Assembly: GCA_018269055.1 (NCBI GenBank)
Contig: JAFDVI010000039.1
Span: 1 to 50,240, forward strand
Source: Acidobacteriota bacterium
Lineage (GTDB): Bacteria; Acidobacteriota; Blastocatellia; RBC074
Length of the DNA stretch: 50,240 bases
Reading direction: 5' to 3'
Part shown: positions 16,337-24,599 of the stretch, in pieces
How the letters are laid out: every line of letters begins with the position of its first letter
How positions within the stretch are numbered: the first letter of the stretch is position 1
Notes under the pieces: model-generated
Database searches by the model: none
Told to the model about the DNA's origin: nothing
What the model saw: the letters and a program-made list of their open reading frames with translations, nothing else
Translations under genes and position numbers: made by a program

Positions 16337-16771
16337 TTATTCCTGAGATGAAGTCGAGTTCGTTTTGAACCCCAGATAAAGCTGATAAACCGTTTCGATC
16401 ATCACTCCGCCAACCAGCGCTGCAAACCCGATTCCGATGCCCAACGGATGAACCTTTCCGGTCCAAACCGTCGCTCCAATGACCAGAGCAATGACGAAAT
16501 ACCGCAAGATGAATTTAGACACGGTGTAAGGCGGGAGCTTTCCGGTTTCACGAGCGATGTAATGGTTGAGCATCGCTCGCATACTGCTTTCCAGCCAGCG
16601 TTTGTTGAACAGGCTCAAGCAGGCTCCAACCGCAACGCCCAGCATCATTCGCTTGCCAGACCAGAAAACCGCAGCCAACATCGCAACCAAAATAAAGATA
16701 TAGGTGTTGCGCTGAAGCCGCCATCGCGCTCTGGCATCCTCACTGCCTTCATGACCGTCAAATTCTGTCAT
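16337..16771 (-). CDS. atpI: ATP synthase I chain-like protein (AtpI)
   Basis: 144 residues from the ATG at 16771; a TTG at 16813 would add 14 residues, and neither start has a clear ribosome binding site. Four hydrophobic helices in two pairs (TYIFILVAMLAAVFWS, MLGVAVGACLSLFNKRWL, FILRYFVIALVIGATVW, LGIGIGFAALVGGVMIETVYQLYL) match the small AtpI/ATP-synthase-I family that helps assemble the c ring. Position directly before atpB supports this. The sequence itself is weakly conserved, so the symbol rests largely on context. Confidence 0.75.
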   Translation of the reverse strand: MTEFDGHEGSEDARARWRLQRNTYIFILVAMLAAVFWSGKRMMLGVAVGACLSLFNKRWLESSMRAMLNHYIARETGKLPPYTVSKFILRYFVIALVIGATVWTGKVHPLGIGIGFAALVGGVMIETVYQLYLGFKTNSTSSQE

Positions 16772-16824
16772 TTGCGAAACGCGAATCTTAGCGATTGGGC
16801 TTTCGTTTGGCAAACGCTGGCCGG

Positions 16825-17487
16825 TTATTGCCGGGCCGTAATCGTCACCAGATTTGACGTAAGGGGAGCCAATGCTTCCGGTTTAGGCTCAACCGCGCCG
16901 TGCTTGCTGAAATACGCCAACTGGCGGCGATAACAGTGTTGCTTGTCCATATCAAACGCCACGCAGGAATCAATCGGGCGGGAATAAATGTGAATGCTGA
17001 TTGCCGGTTCGTCGAAATTGTACAGCCGGTGGATGGTTTGCAATTTGTCGGCGGTCAGAACCGTGCCGCCTGCGCAGGCTTCGACTTCGCGAACGACTTC
17101 CAGTTTGGTGTGATCGGAACCCGCCAGGCAATCAATCCCGACGACATTTTGATTTTCGGGATGGTCGCACCCCAGCCATTTGTAATCCGTCACGCCCAGA
17201 TTGCCGCGCTGCGGAATCATCCAGCAAAGCTGCCCGTTGTGCGTATGCACGGCGGTTTTCTGGCCCGGTTGCCAGCAAATGGTCATCACTTCAAACAGAT
17301 CATCGCGGTAAATCATGTTCCGCGTATAAAATTTTTGGTCGAAAAACACATACGGCTCCAGCGAGGAATCACTGATTTGCACACCATCGCAAAAATCCAA
17401 CACACCATCGCGCGTGATCAGGGTTCGTTCAAACGAACAGATTTGGGCCACGAATTCATCAATGCTGATTAACCGTTTGTTTGCCAT
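16825..17487 (-). CDS. Cysteine dioxygenase (type I)
   Basis: 220 residues. It has the cupin fold with the three-histidine iron site: H81 and H83 in the motif AVHTHNGQLCWM and H153 in QTIHRLYNFDEP, the segments that define cysteine dioxygenase. A downstream SIHIYSRPIDSCVAFDMD strand matches as well. It oxidises cysteine to cysteine sulfinate in the cytoplasm. AGAGGGC before the ATG fixes the start. The stop is 12 bases before the TTG that could start the atpI-like gene, so co-transcription is possible but has no obvious functional logic. Confidence 0.9.
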   Translation of the reverse strand: MANKRLISIDEFVAQICSFERTLITRDGVLDFCDGVQISDSSLEPYVFFDQKFYTRNMIYRDDLFEVMTICWQPGQKTAVHTHNGQLCWMIPQRGNLGVTDYKWLGCDHPENQNVVGIDCLAGSDHTKLEVVREVEACAGGTVLTADKLQTIHRLYNFDEPAISIHIYSRPIDSCVAFDMDKQHCYRRQLAYFSKHGAVEPKPEALAPLTSNLVTITARQ

Positions 17488-17571
17488 AAGCCCTCTTTTT
17501 CTCGCGATAATGCGGTTTAAGAACGAATTCTAGGATTCGCTTATCACAGCGTCAATCCACGCAGAAAACTG

Positions 17572-19614
17572 CTATGCGGATGATTCGGCAGGTTTCAGCC
17601 CACTCAGTTGGCTGGATTCTCTGCCAGCTCTCTTCAGACAGGCAATTGCGCGCTCAATCTGTTCCGCTTCGCCCATCAGGACCAGAATGTCTTCCGCCTC
17701 AATTCTGAAATCCGGCCCAATGTTGATCATGGTGTTCCCATTACGAACGGCACTCGAAATCGTCGCCCCAGTGCGTTTTCGCAGATTGAGTTCGCCGACT
17801 GTGCGTCCTGTGGCAGGCGAATCCGCGGTAATAAACAAAATGTCACTGGTCACTCCGTCAAAAGCTTCAGCAATTTGTCCCAAATCAGCCAGCGGCAATG
17901 AAGCGCTGCGCAGCATCTGATAGCCTTCGCGGCGAATATCTTCAATTTCGCGCTGGATAATGTTGCGCGCAATGCCGAATTCGGCCAGCACGCGCGAAAA
18001 GATTTCGATGCTGGTTTCAAACTCTTCGGGAATCACCTGATTCGCGCCGAGTTTATGCAATTCCGGCAACTCGGACATATAACGAGTGCGAACGATGATG
18101 TTCAACGTTGGATTCATTTCTCGCGCCAGCGAAACCGCATGCCGGGTGGCCGATGGATCGGAGATTGCAATGACCAGAATTTTCGCGTGATGAACGCCAA
18201 TGTGATGCAGCACTTCGCGGCGCACGGCATCTCCGTAAAAAATCGGAATGCCTTGCGTCCGAGCTTCGCTGATGGCCTGAGCGTTCATTTCCAGCACTTG
18301 GTACGGAATTCCCGTTCGATGCAATACTTTGGCAAGGTTTCGCCCATTCAATCCATACCCGATGATGACGACCTGACAAGCGGGATCGGGTTCAGCGGAC
18401 GCGTCTTTCTGCTCAATAACCGTCGAACCGGAGAGGTTTCGTGAAAAGATAGCCTGGGCAGCGCGTCCGATTTTTCCGGCGCTTTTGATGAAAAACGGTG
18501 TGGCGACCATCGAAAGAATCGCCGCCGCCAGAAAGCGCTGGTAATCGTTATCCGAAAGCAGGTTTTGGGAAGTCGCTGTCTTGGCCAGAATGAAGGAGAA
18601 TTCGCCAATTTGTGCCAAGCCAACAGCAGTCATCGTGGCGATCCGTAATGGATATTTCAGCAGCCTGATGACCGCAATGACAATCAATGCCTTGATGATG
18701 ACCAGCCCGACAAACCACGTCAGCACCATTGGTAAATTGGTGATGAAGAATCCTGTCGAAAGCAACATACCGATGGAAATGAAAAACAAACTGTTGAATA
18801 CGTCCCGAAACGGCAAAATATCCGCCACAATTTGATGGCTGTATTCCGATTCCGAAAGCACGACTCCGGCGATGAACGCCCCCAGCGCCAATGACAACCC
18901 AAAGTGCGCCGTCAGCAAAGACGTGCCGAAACTGACCAGTACAACAAAGATTATGAATACTTCCTGGCTGCGCAGCCGGACGATGTGGTCGAGCAAGAAG
19001 GGGATCACTTTTCGCGACGTGAAGATGATCACGGCAACCGCCGCGACGGCCGTCCCCAGTTTGATGGCAATGTTGGTTGGAGAGGCGCCTTCCCGACCGC
19101 TCAGAATTGGAACCATCAGCATCATCGGGACAATGCACAAGTCTTGAAACAACAAAATGCCGACGCCTGCTCGCCCGTGCGGCGTGTCCACTTCCAGGCG
19201 GTCGCTATAGGTTTTCAGCACGATAGCCGTGCTCGATAGCGTCAACAAAAATCCGAACAGCACAGCCTGTTTCAACGGCCAGTTCATCAGGAAAAACAGT
19301 CCCAGCCCAAACAATGTGGTCAGAACAACCTGCAGCCCGCCGCCCCACAACACCAGCCGCTTCATTTCCATCAACCGGCTGATGGAAAACTCCAAGCCGA
19401 TGGTGAACAGCAACAGTATGACGCCGATTTCCGCCAGAATTTCGACCGCGTGAACATCGTTGATCAGCTTCAAACCATACGGCCCAATCAGAATTCCGGT
19501 CGCCATAAAGCCGACAATGACAGGCAACCGCAACTTGTGACAGAGAAAGGCAATCGGCACGGAAGCCAGCAGTAGAATGATTAAATCGTTGAGCAATGGT
19601 AGATCGTGCGGCAC
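17572..19614 (-). CDS. CPA2-family monovalent cation/proton antiporter with TrkA-N and TrkA-C domains
   Basis: 680 residues, starting at GTG (19614) behind GAAAGGAAACC. The first 380 residues hold 12-13 membrane helices with the family motifs (LRLPVIVGFMATGILIGPYGL, IGVILLLFTIGLEFS, ALGAFIAGVVLSES). A Rossmann-like TrkA-N domain follows (VVIIGYGLNGRNLAKVLHRTG, about 400-530) and then a TrkA-C domain ending ILVLMGEAEQIERA. This matches the KefB/YbaL group, which exchanges potassium or sodium for protons under control of nucleotide binding to TrkA-N. The specificity cannot be told from sequence. The gene is likely a single unit. Confidence 0.92.
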   Translation of the reverse strand: MPHDLPLLNDLIILLLASVPIAFLCHKLRLPVIVGFMATGILIGPYGLKLINDVHAVEILAEIGVILLLFTIGLEFSISRLMEMKRLVLWGGGLQVVLTTLFGLGLFFLMNWPLKQAVLFGFLLTLSSTAIVLKTYSDRLEVDTPHGRAGVGILLFQDLCIVPMMLMVPILSGREGASPTNIAIKLGTAVAAVAVIIFTSRKVIPFLLDHIVRLRSQEVFIIFVVLVSFGTSLLTAHFGLSLALGAFIAGVVLSESEYSHQIVADILPFRDVFNSLFFISIGMLLSTGFFITNLPMVLTWFVGLVIIKALIVIAVIRLLKYPLRIATMTAVGLAQIGEFSFILAKTATSQNLLSDNDYQRFLAAAILSMVATPFFIKSAGKIGRAAQAIFSRNLSGSTVIEQKDASAEPDPACQVVIIGYGLNGRNLAKVLHRTGIPYQVLEMNAQAISEARTQGIPIFYGDAVRREVLHHIGVHHAKILVIAISDPSATRHAVSLAREMNPTLNIIVRTRYMSELPELHKLGANQVIPEEFETSIEIFSRVLAEFGIARNIIQREIEDIRREGYQMLRSASLPLADLGQIAEAFDGVTSDILFITADSPATGRTVGELNLRKRTGATISSAVRNGNTMINIGPDFRIEAEDILVLMGEAEQIERAIACLKRAGRESSQLSGLKPAESSA

Positions 19615-19703
19615 GTTCGGTTTCCTTTCTCAGAAATTCGGACAGGGCTTCGCCCATGAGTTTTCATGCAGTGTCAGTTCAAGAGACGTTTTGAAAATAG
19701 AAG

Positions 19704-19748
19704 TAAAAACAAATCGAGGTGATGCTTCGTTTGAGACATCACCTCGAT
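19704..19748 (-). terminator. Terminator of the permease pair
   Basis: Read on the minus strand, ATCGAGGTGATG and CATCACCTCGAT form a 12-base perfect stem with a 12-base loop (19713-19748), followed by TTGTTTTTAC. It lies 36 bases after the stop of the second permease gene. Confidence 0.88.
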
Positions 19749-19784
19749 GATTTTGTTTACCAGCTTCGGTTGTTTTTGACAACG

Positions 19785-21752
19785 TCAACCGCCGACGTGA
19801 ACCGCCGGGCGGCGCGATTCATCCACTTCCGCCTGGCGCAGGATTTCGTGAGTCACAGGCGCTGTGTCGCCCTCGCCAAAGAAAATAAACTTCAGCACGT
19901 AGGTCAACGGATTGCCTTCCGTCCAACCAAAATAAACGTGTGGAATTTGGCCGGTTTGATTGCGCACATGCAATAAAAATGCGGCAATTGCATTTGGCAC
20001 CGCCGGGCTTTTTGTCCGCAAGATTTTGTAATTTCCGACCTGCACGCCGCGAACCTTGAGAACGCCGGAAAAGTCCGACGCATCGCCGGGGCGAACTTCC
20101 AAAAAGAGAATGGGGTCCTCCGTTGGGATGTGGTTATCCCACCGTTTCCGTTTTTCTTTCAATCGGTATTCGTCTATGTCGCCACGGTCGGGGCGATTGG
20201 CGACAATGCGAATCGTTCCGGTTTTGGCCTCTTCGATAAATTGCAGCGCCATTTCGTTTAACTCGACGCCATCCACGCGGAGTTCCGTCGAACGCAATGC
20301 CCGCGAAATAAACGACACGCCAATGATGCCAAAGATAAACAACGACGCGATCTTGATGCCTTCGGGCCGAACGATGATGTTATCCACCATCGTGTAGGCG
20401 AACACCAGCGTGATGATCAGAAATGCATATCGAAGCGCACGTTTTTGCCACACTAACAACGTCACGGCCACCGCCGCCGAAGTCATCAGTACCAACACGC
20501 CGGTCGCATACGCTCCGCCCTGGGCTTCGACGTTCGCTTCGAAGATGATCGTCACGGCAAAAGCGATGATGGTGTAAACAACCACCAGCGGACGATTGGC
20601 TCGCGTCCAATCCGGAGCCATACCGTAACGCGGCAAATACCGCGGAACGATGTTCAGCAATCCCGCCAGCGCCGAAGCGCCCGCAAACCACAAAATTGCC
20701 ACCGTGCTGAGGTCGTAAATTGAGCCGAATGCTTCACCAAGATATTTGTGCGCCAGATAGGCCAATGCGCGTCCGTAGGCTTCGCCTGGCGGTTGCGAAC
20801 CCGCCGCTCCTTCAAACTTGGCCGGTTCGATCAACAAGGTGGTCACAAGGCTGCTCGCCAACAGCATGAAGCTCATGATCGCGGCTGCACCTAACAACAA
20901 CTTTCGCGTATTCCGAATGCGTCCCGCCGGATTTTTTTCATCGTCGCCTTCATCGCCTTTGACCAGGGGCATAACAGCCACCCCTGTTTCAAATCCTGAT
21001 AACCCCAGCGCCAGTTTCGGAAACAACAGCAGCGACAACCCCAGAATCAAAAAGGGATTGCCATGAATGTTCGGTTGAGCCAGCAACCCCGATTTCCACG
21101 CCGGAATCACTTCCGGGTGAATAAAGACATGATACATTCCCACAGCGACGACAATCAGGTTTAGCAGCAGGTAACAGGCGACCAGCACCACAGCCAACCC
21201 GATTGCCTCTTTGAAACCTTTCAAAAAGATGCCGCCCAGAATTCCAATCAACAACAGAGTGATGGCTATGCGGTGGTGTTCCAGGAAATGCGGAACCAGT
21301 GGATTTTGGACAATGTGTTCAGTCGCGTCCGCCGCTGACATGGTGATCGTGATGATGAAATCCGTCGCCACGAATCCCAGCAGCACCAGCACAAACAATT
21401 TGCCGCGCCATCGAGGCAGTAAATCTTCGAGCATGGAAATGGAGCCTTCCCCGTGTGGGCTGGCTGCGGCAACGCGCCTGTAAATCGGCAACGCGCCAAA
21501 CAGAGTCAGTAGCACCAGAATCAAGGTCGCAATCGGCGACATCAATCCTGCGCTTAAAAACGCCAACCCTGGCTGATAACCAAGCGTTGAAAAATAATCC
21601 ACGCCGGTCAAACACATCACCTGCCACCAACTATGAGTTTTGTGCTGCCCTTCGTGTTCGTGAGGTCCCTCAAATTCCTTGACTTGTCCCTCGAAAAACC
21701 AAGTTTTGAGTGAAGTCCTAAAATTACCAGGTTCGGATATTGCTTCTGACAT
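19785..21752 (-). CDS. APC-type permease with cytoplasmic C-terminal domain, copy B
   Basis: 655 residues. About 12 membrane helices fill residues 40-500, with CLTGVDYFSTLGYQPG near the start and GLSGFETGVAVMPLVKG in the middle, both typical of amino-acid/polyamine/organocation permeases. The C-terminal 150 residues form a soluble domain (LNEMALQFIEEAKTGTIRIVANRPDRG to the final VHVGG). Substrate unknown; amino acids are the default guess. It is a close paralogue of the upstream gene (45 bases away), with about seven residues in ten identical by eye and the same C-terminus. A terminator follows. Confidence 0.88.
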   Translation of the reverse strand: MSEAISEPGNFRTSLKTWFFEGQVKEFEGPHEHEGQHKTHSWWQVMCLTGVDYFSTLGYQPGLAFLSAGLMSPIATLILVLLTLFGALPIYRRVAAASPHGEGSISMLEDLLPRWRGKLFVLVLLGFVATDFIITITMSAADATEHIVQNPLVPHFLEHHRIAITLLLIGILGGIFLKGFKEAIGLAVVLVACYLLLNLIVVAVGMYHVFIHPEVIPAWKSGLLAQPNIHGNPFLILGLSLLLFPKLALGLSGFETGVAVMPLVKGDEGDDEKNPAGRIRNTRKLLLGAAAIMSFMLLASSLVTTLLIEPAKFEGAAGSQPPGEAYGRALAYLAHKYLGEAFGSIYDLSTVAILWFAGASALAGLLNIVPRYLPRYGMAPDWTRANRPLVVVYTIIAFAVTIIFEANVEAQGGAYATGVLVLMTSAAVAVTLLVWQKRALRYAFLIITLVFAYTMVDNIIVRPEGIKIASLFIFGIIGVSFISRALRSTELRVDGVELNEMALQFIEEAKTGTIRIVANRPDRGDIDEYRLKEKRKRWDNHIPTEDPILFLEVRPGDASDFSGVLKVRGVQVGNYKILRTKSPAVPNAIAAFLLHVRNQTGQIPHVYFGWTEGNPLTYVLKFIFFGEGDTAPVTHEILRQAEVDESRRPAVHVGG

Positions 21753-21797
21753 TTTGGTTCATTCCATTCTTGGATGGGGAAATGCTTTTTTGTTGGG

Positions 21798-23741
21798 TTA
21801 ACCACCAACGTGAACCGCTGGTCGGCGAGAGCGATCCGGCTCAGCTTGACGCAAAATTTCGTGGGTTACCGGCGCAGTGTCGCCTTCTCCGAAAAAAATA
21901 AACTTCAGCACGTACACCAGGGGATTACCTTCCGTCCAACCAAAATACACGTGCGGAATTTGCCCGGTCTGATTGCGCGTATGCAACAAAAATGCCGCAA
22001 TTGCATTGGGAACTGCCGGACTTTTGGTGCGGAGAATTTTGTAGTTGCCGACCTGTATGCCGCGAATTTTCATGATGCCGGAAAAATCCGATGCATCTCC
22101 CGGACGGACTTCAAAAAAGAGCACCGGGTCGCCATCCGGAATGTGATTGTTCCATCGCTCTTCCTTTTCTTTTAATCGGTATTCGTCAAGGTCGCCGCGA
22201 TCTGGCCGGTTGGCAATAATGCGAATCGTCCCGCTTTTGGCCTCTTCGATGAATTGTAATGCCAGGTCATTCAGCTCTACGCCATCTACGCGCAATTCGG
22301 TTGAACGCAACGCCCGCGACATAAACGATACGATGATGATAAAAACAATAAAGAGGGACGCGATTTTGATGCCGTCTGGCTGTTCGACCAGGTTCACTCC
22401 CGCCGTATAGCCAAAAACCAAGGCAATCAGCAAAAATGCCCAGCGTTGCACCCCGCCCTTTTGCCAGGCGGCAATCGCCACGGCAATCGCCGCCGAAAAC
22501 ATCAGCGCCAACACGCCAGTGGCATACGCTCCGCCCTGCTGTATGGGATCGGCTTTGAACAAAATCGTCACGGCAAAACAGATCACCGTCAGCACCAGCG
22601 TCAACGGACGAGTCGCGCGCGCCCATTCCGGAGCCATGCCGTACCGAGGTAAATAGCGCGGAATGATATTCAGCAATCCGGCAACCGCCGATGAACCGGC
22701 AAACCACAAAATCGAAACCGTGCTCAGATCGTAAAGTGTGCCAAACAGATCGCCCAGATATTCATGTGCCAGGAACGCCAGTGCGCGGCCATACGCTTTG
22801 CCGCCTTCCGCGAACGCATGGGCCGGAATCAGCGTCGCGGTCACAAAGCTGCTGGAAATGAGCATCACACTCATAATGCAAGCAGCCGTCATCAGCAGTT
22901 TTTTCGCATTGCGAATACGCCCGGCAGGTTTCTTTGGATCGTCTGCCGGATTCCCTTTGATCAGCGGCATGACCACGACGCCGGTTTCGAACCCTGACAA
23001 GCCCAACGCCAATTTCGGAAATAGCAAAAATGCAGCCGTCATCATGGCCAACGGGTTGCCGTGTTCTTCAAACAACTTGCTTTTCCAGTTTGAAAGCAAT
23101 TCCGGTTGAGCCAGGATTTCCGCGAAACCGACCGCAACCACAATCAGGTTTAGACCGATATAAACCGTCACCAGAAAGACGGCCAATCCGATGGCTTCCT
23201 TGAAACCCTTTAGAAAGATCGCTCCCAGCGCCACAATCAATACCAGCGTGACCGGCACTTCCTTGTGCTGCAAAAATTCCGGAGCATACGGATTTTCGAT
23301 GATGTGAGCTGTCGCGTCTCCGGCTGACAAGGTGACTGTGATAATGAAACTGGTGGCGGCAAATCCGAGTAGAGCCAAGACAAACAGTTTTCCTCGCCAG
23401 CGGGGAAGTAAATCTTCCAGCATGGAAATCGAACCGTCACCATGTGGACTGGCTTCAGCAACCCGGTTGTACATGGGCAATGCGCCGAACAGCGTCAATA
23501 GAACCAAAATCAGTGTAGCAATTGGAGATAAGGCTCCGGCGGCCAGAAACGCGATGCCGGGTTGATACCCAAGCGTTGAAAAGTAGTCTACACCCGTTAA
23601 GCACATTACTTTCCACCAAGGGTGCGTGTGATACTGGCCTTCCTTTCCGTGAGGACCAGCGACCTCTTTGACCTGTCCTTCAAAAAACCAACGCTTGAAC
23701 CGCTCGGTCGGGCTTAAAGGTGAGATTGTTGCTTCAGACAT
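21798..23741 (-). CDS. APC-type permease with cytoplasmic C-terminal domain, copy A
   Basis: 647 residues, the upstream member of a tandem pair. It shares the opening MSEA, the WFFEGQVKE-GPH stretch, CLTGVDYFSTLGYQPG, the ARNIPRYLPRYGMAP-like loop and the whole C-terminal soluble domain with copy B; differences gather in helix-loop segments such as the extracytoplasmic region near residues 200-230. This suggests gene duplication followed by divergence in the transport path. Both lie on the minus strand 45 bases apart with no terminator between them, so they are probably one transcript. Weak ribosome binding site. Confidence 0.88.
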   Translation of the reverse strand: MSEATISPLSPTERFKRWFFEGQVKEVAGPHGKEGQYHTHPWWKVMCLTGVDYFSTLGYQPGIAFLAAGALSPIATLILVLLTLFGALPMYNRVAEASPHGDGSISMLEDLLPRWRGKLFVLALLGFAATSFIITVTLSAGDATAHIIENPYAPEFLQHKEVPVTLVLIVALGAIFLKGFKEAIGLAVFLVTVYIGLNLIVVAVGFAEILAQPELLSNWKSKLFEEHGNPLAMMTAAFLLFPKLALGLSGFETGVVVMPLIKGNPADDPKKPAGRIRNAKKLLMTAACIMSVMLISSSFVTATLIPAHAFAEGGKAYGRALAFLAHEYLGDLFGTLYDLSTVSILWFAGSSAVAGLLNIIPRYLPRYGMAPEWARATRPLTLVLTVICFAVTILFKADPIQQGGAYATGVLALMFSAAIAVAIAAWQKGGVQRWAFLLIALVFGYTAGVNLVEQPDGIKIASLFIVFIIIVSFMSRALRSTELRVDGVELNDLALQFIEEAKSGTIRIIANRPDRGDLDEYRLKEKEERWNNHIPDGDPVLFFEVRPGDASDFSGIMKIRGIQVGNYKILRTKSPAVPNAIAAFLLHTRNQTGQIPHVYFGWTEGNPLVYVLKFIFFGEGDTAPVTHEILRQAEPDRSRRPAVHVGG

Positions 23742-23934
23742 GATTTTTTCATACTGTCCCGCGCCAATAAACCAGTCTGGCGAGGAACTATTTCTTGTGA
23801 ACCCCTGTGTGTGCTTACCGGGAACGAGATGTATCCTAACATCATTGCCGCATTGGCTGAAGGCTTTGGCATGATGAGGGGGTCAGATGGAGTGGAGTTT
23901 GAAAATTGATCCCGGTTTTGCAAACAAGTGGGCA

Positions 23935-23978
23935 GAATCAAGCCGTGCGCGGCTGAAATGGCTCGCACGGCTTGATTC
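23935..23978. repeat. Perfect 15-base inverted repeat
   Basis: GAATCAAGCCGTGCG (23935-23949) is followed after 14 bases by its exact complement (23964-23978). It lies between the cytochrome c gene and the permease pair, 39 bases after the cytochrome stop on the minus strand. Neither side has a T-run, so it is not a classical terminator; it may be a processing/stability hairpin or an operator-sized palindrome. Confidence 0.8.
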
Positions 23979-24016
23979 ATGTTCCGGTAACGATGGTGGG
24001 TTCTTCAACCCAGGCG

Positions 24017-24412
24017 TCAGCCTGCCGGTTGAGGCTCATAGAGCCTCTGGATGGATTCCAGATACTTCACCAAATTCGTGATGTCCTGCTGGCTGAAGAT
24101 CAATCCCCAAACCGGCATGTCGCGTTTGCCGTGGACAGGCGATATCGCATCGCCGGAGATTTTTTTGGTGACTTCACTGGTTGGAAACTTGGGACCTTTT
24201 TGAAGCTTGGTTAAATCCGTCGGCTGTTTTTTCAACGACGAAGCGACCGGGCCTCTGCCTTTGGCATCAACGCCGTGGCAACTGGCGCAATAATTTACAA
24301 ACAGCTTTTTTCCTCGCTCAATTTGCTCGCCATCTTTTTGCGCCATAACTTGCGTGGCGGCAAAAGCAAACAACGTAACCAGAATGACCAACAACTGCTT
24401 TGCGATTTTCAT
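24017..24412 (-). CDS. Exported class I cytochrome c
   Basis: 131 residues from the ATG at 24412, chosen because GGGAGG precedes it; the frame upstream to 24499 lacks support. The signal peptide (KQLLVILVTLFAFAATQVMAQ) is followed by one haem c domain: motif C42-AS-C45-H46 (NYCASCHGVDAKGRG), then DMPVWG near the C-terminus as the likely axial Met, and a last helix DITNLVKYLESI. A soluble periplasmic electron carrier similar in size to single-haem alcohol-oxidase or cytochrome-oxidase donors. No oxidoreductase partner is adjacent. The 15-base inverted repeat lies downstream. Confidence 0.9.
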   Translation of the reverse strand: MKIAKQLLVILVTLFAFAATQVMAQKDGEQIERGKKLFVNYCASCHGVDAKGRGPVASSLKKQPTDLTKLQKGPKFPTSEVTKKISGDAISPVHGKRDMPVWGLIFSQQDITNLVKYLESIQRLYEPQPAG

Positions 24413-24599
24413 AACAACGCCTCCCATAACCAATAGGGAATTTCGAAAAGCCTGAATTGGCTCCGCAAATCTGGCGAGCAAATGCTGTTCCCTATTCATT
24501 TACTGTGAATTCAATCCTTAACCGGGGAGTGGCTGCGGAAACTTGCTCAGTTCGGGCCAAGGAATTGAGCAAATTTCCATCGGGGGAAAATCCAAACTG

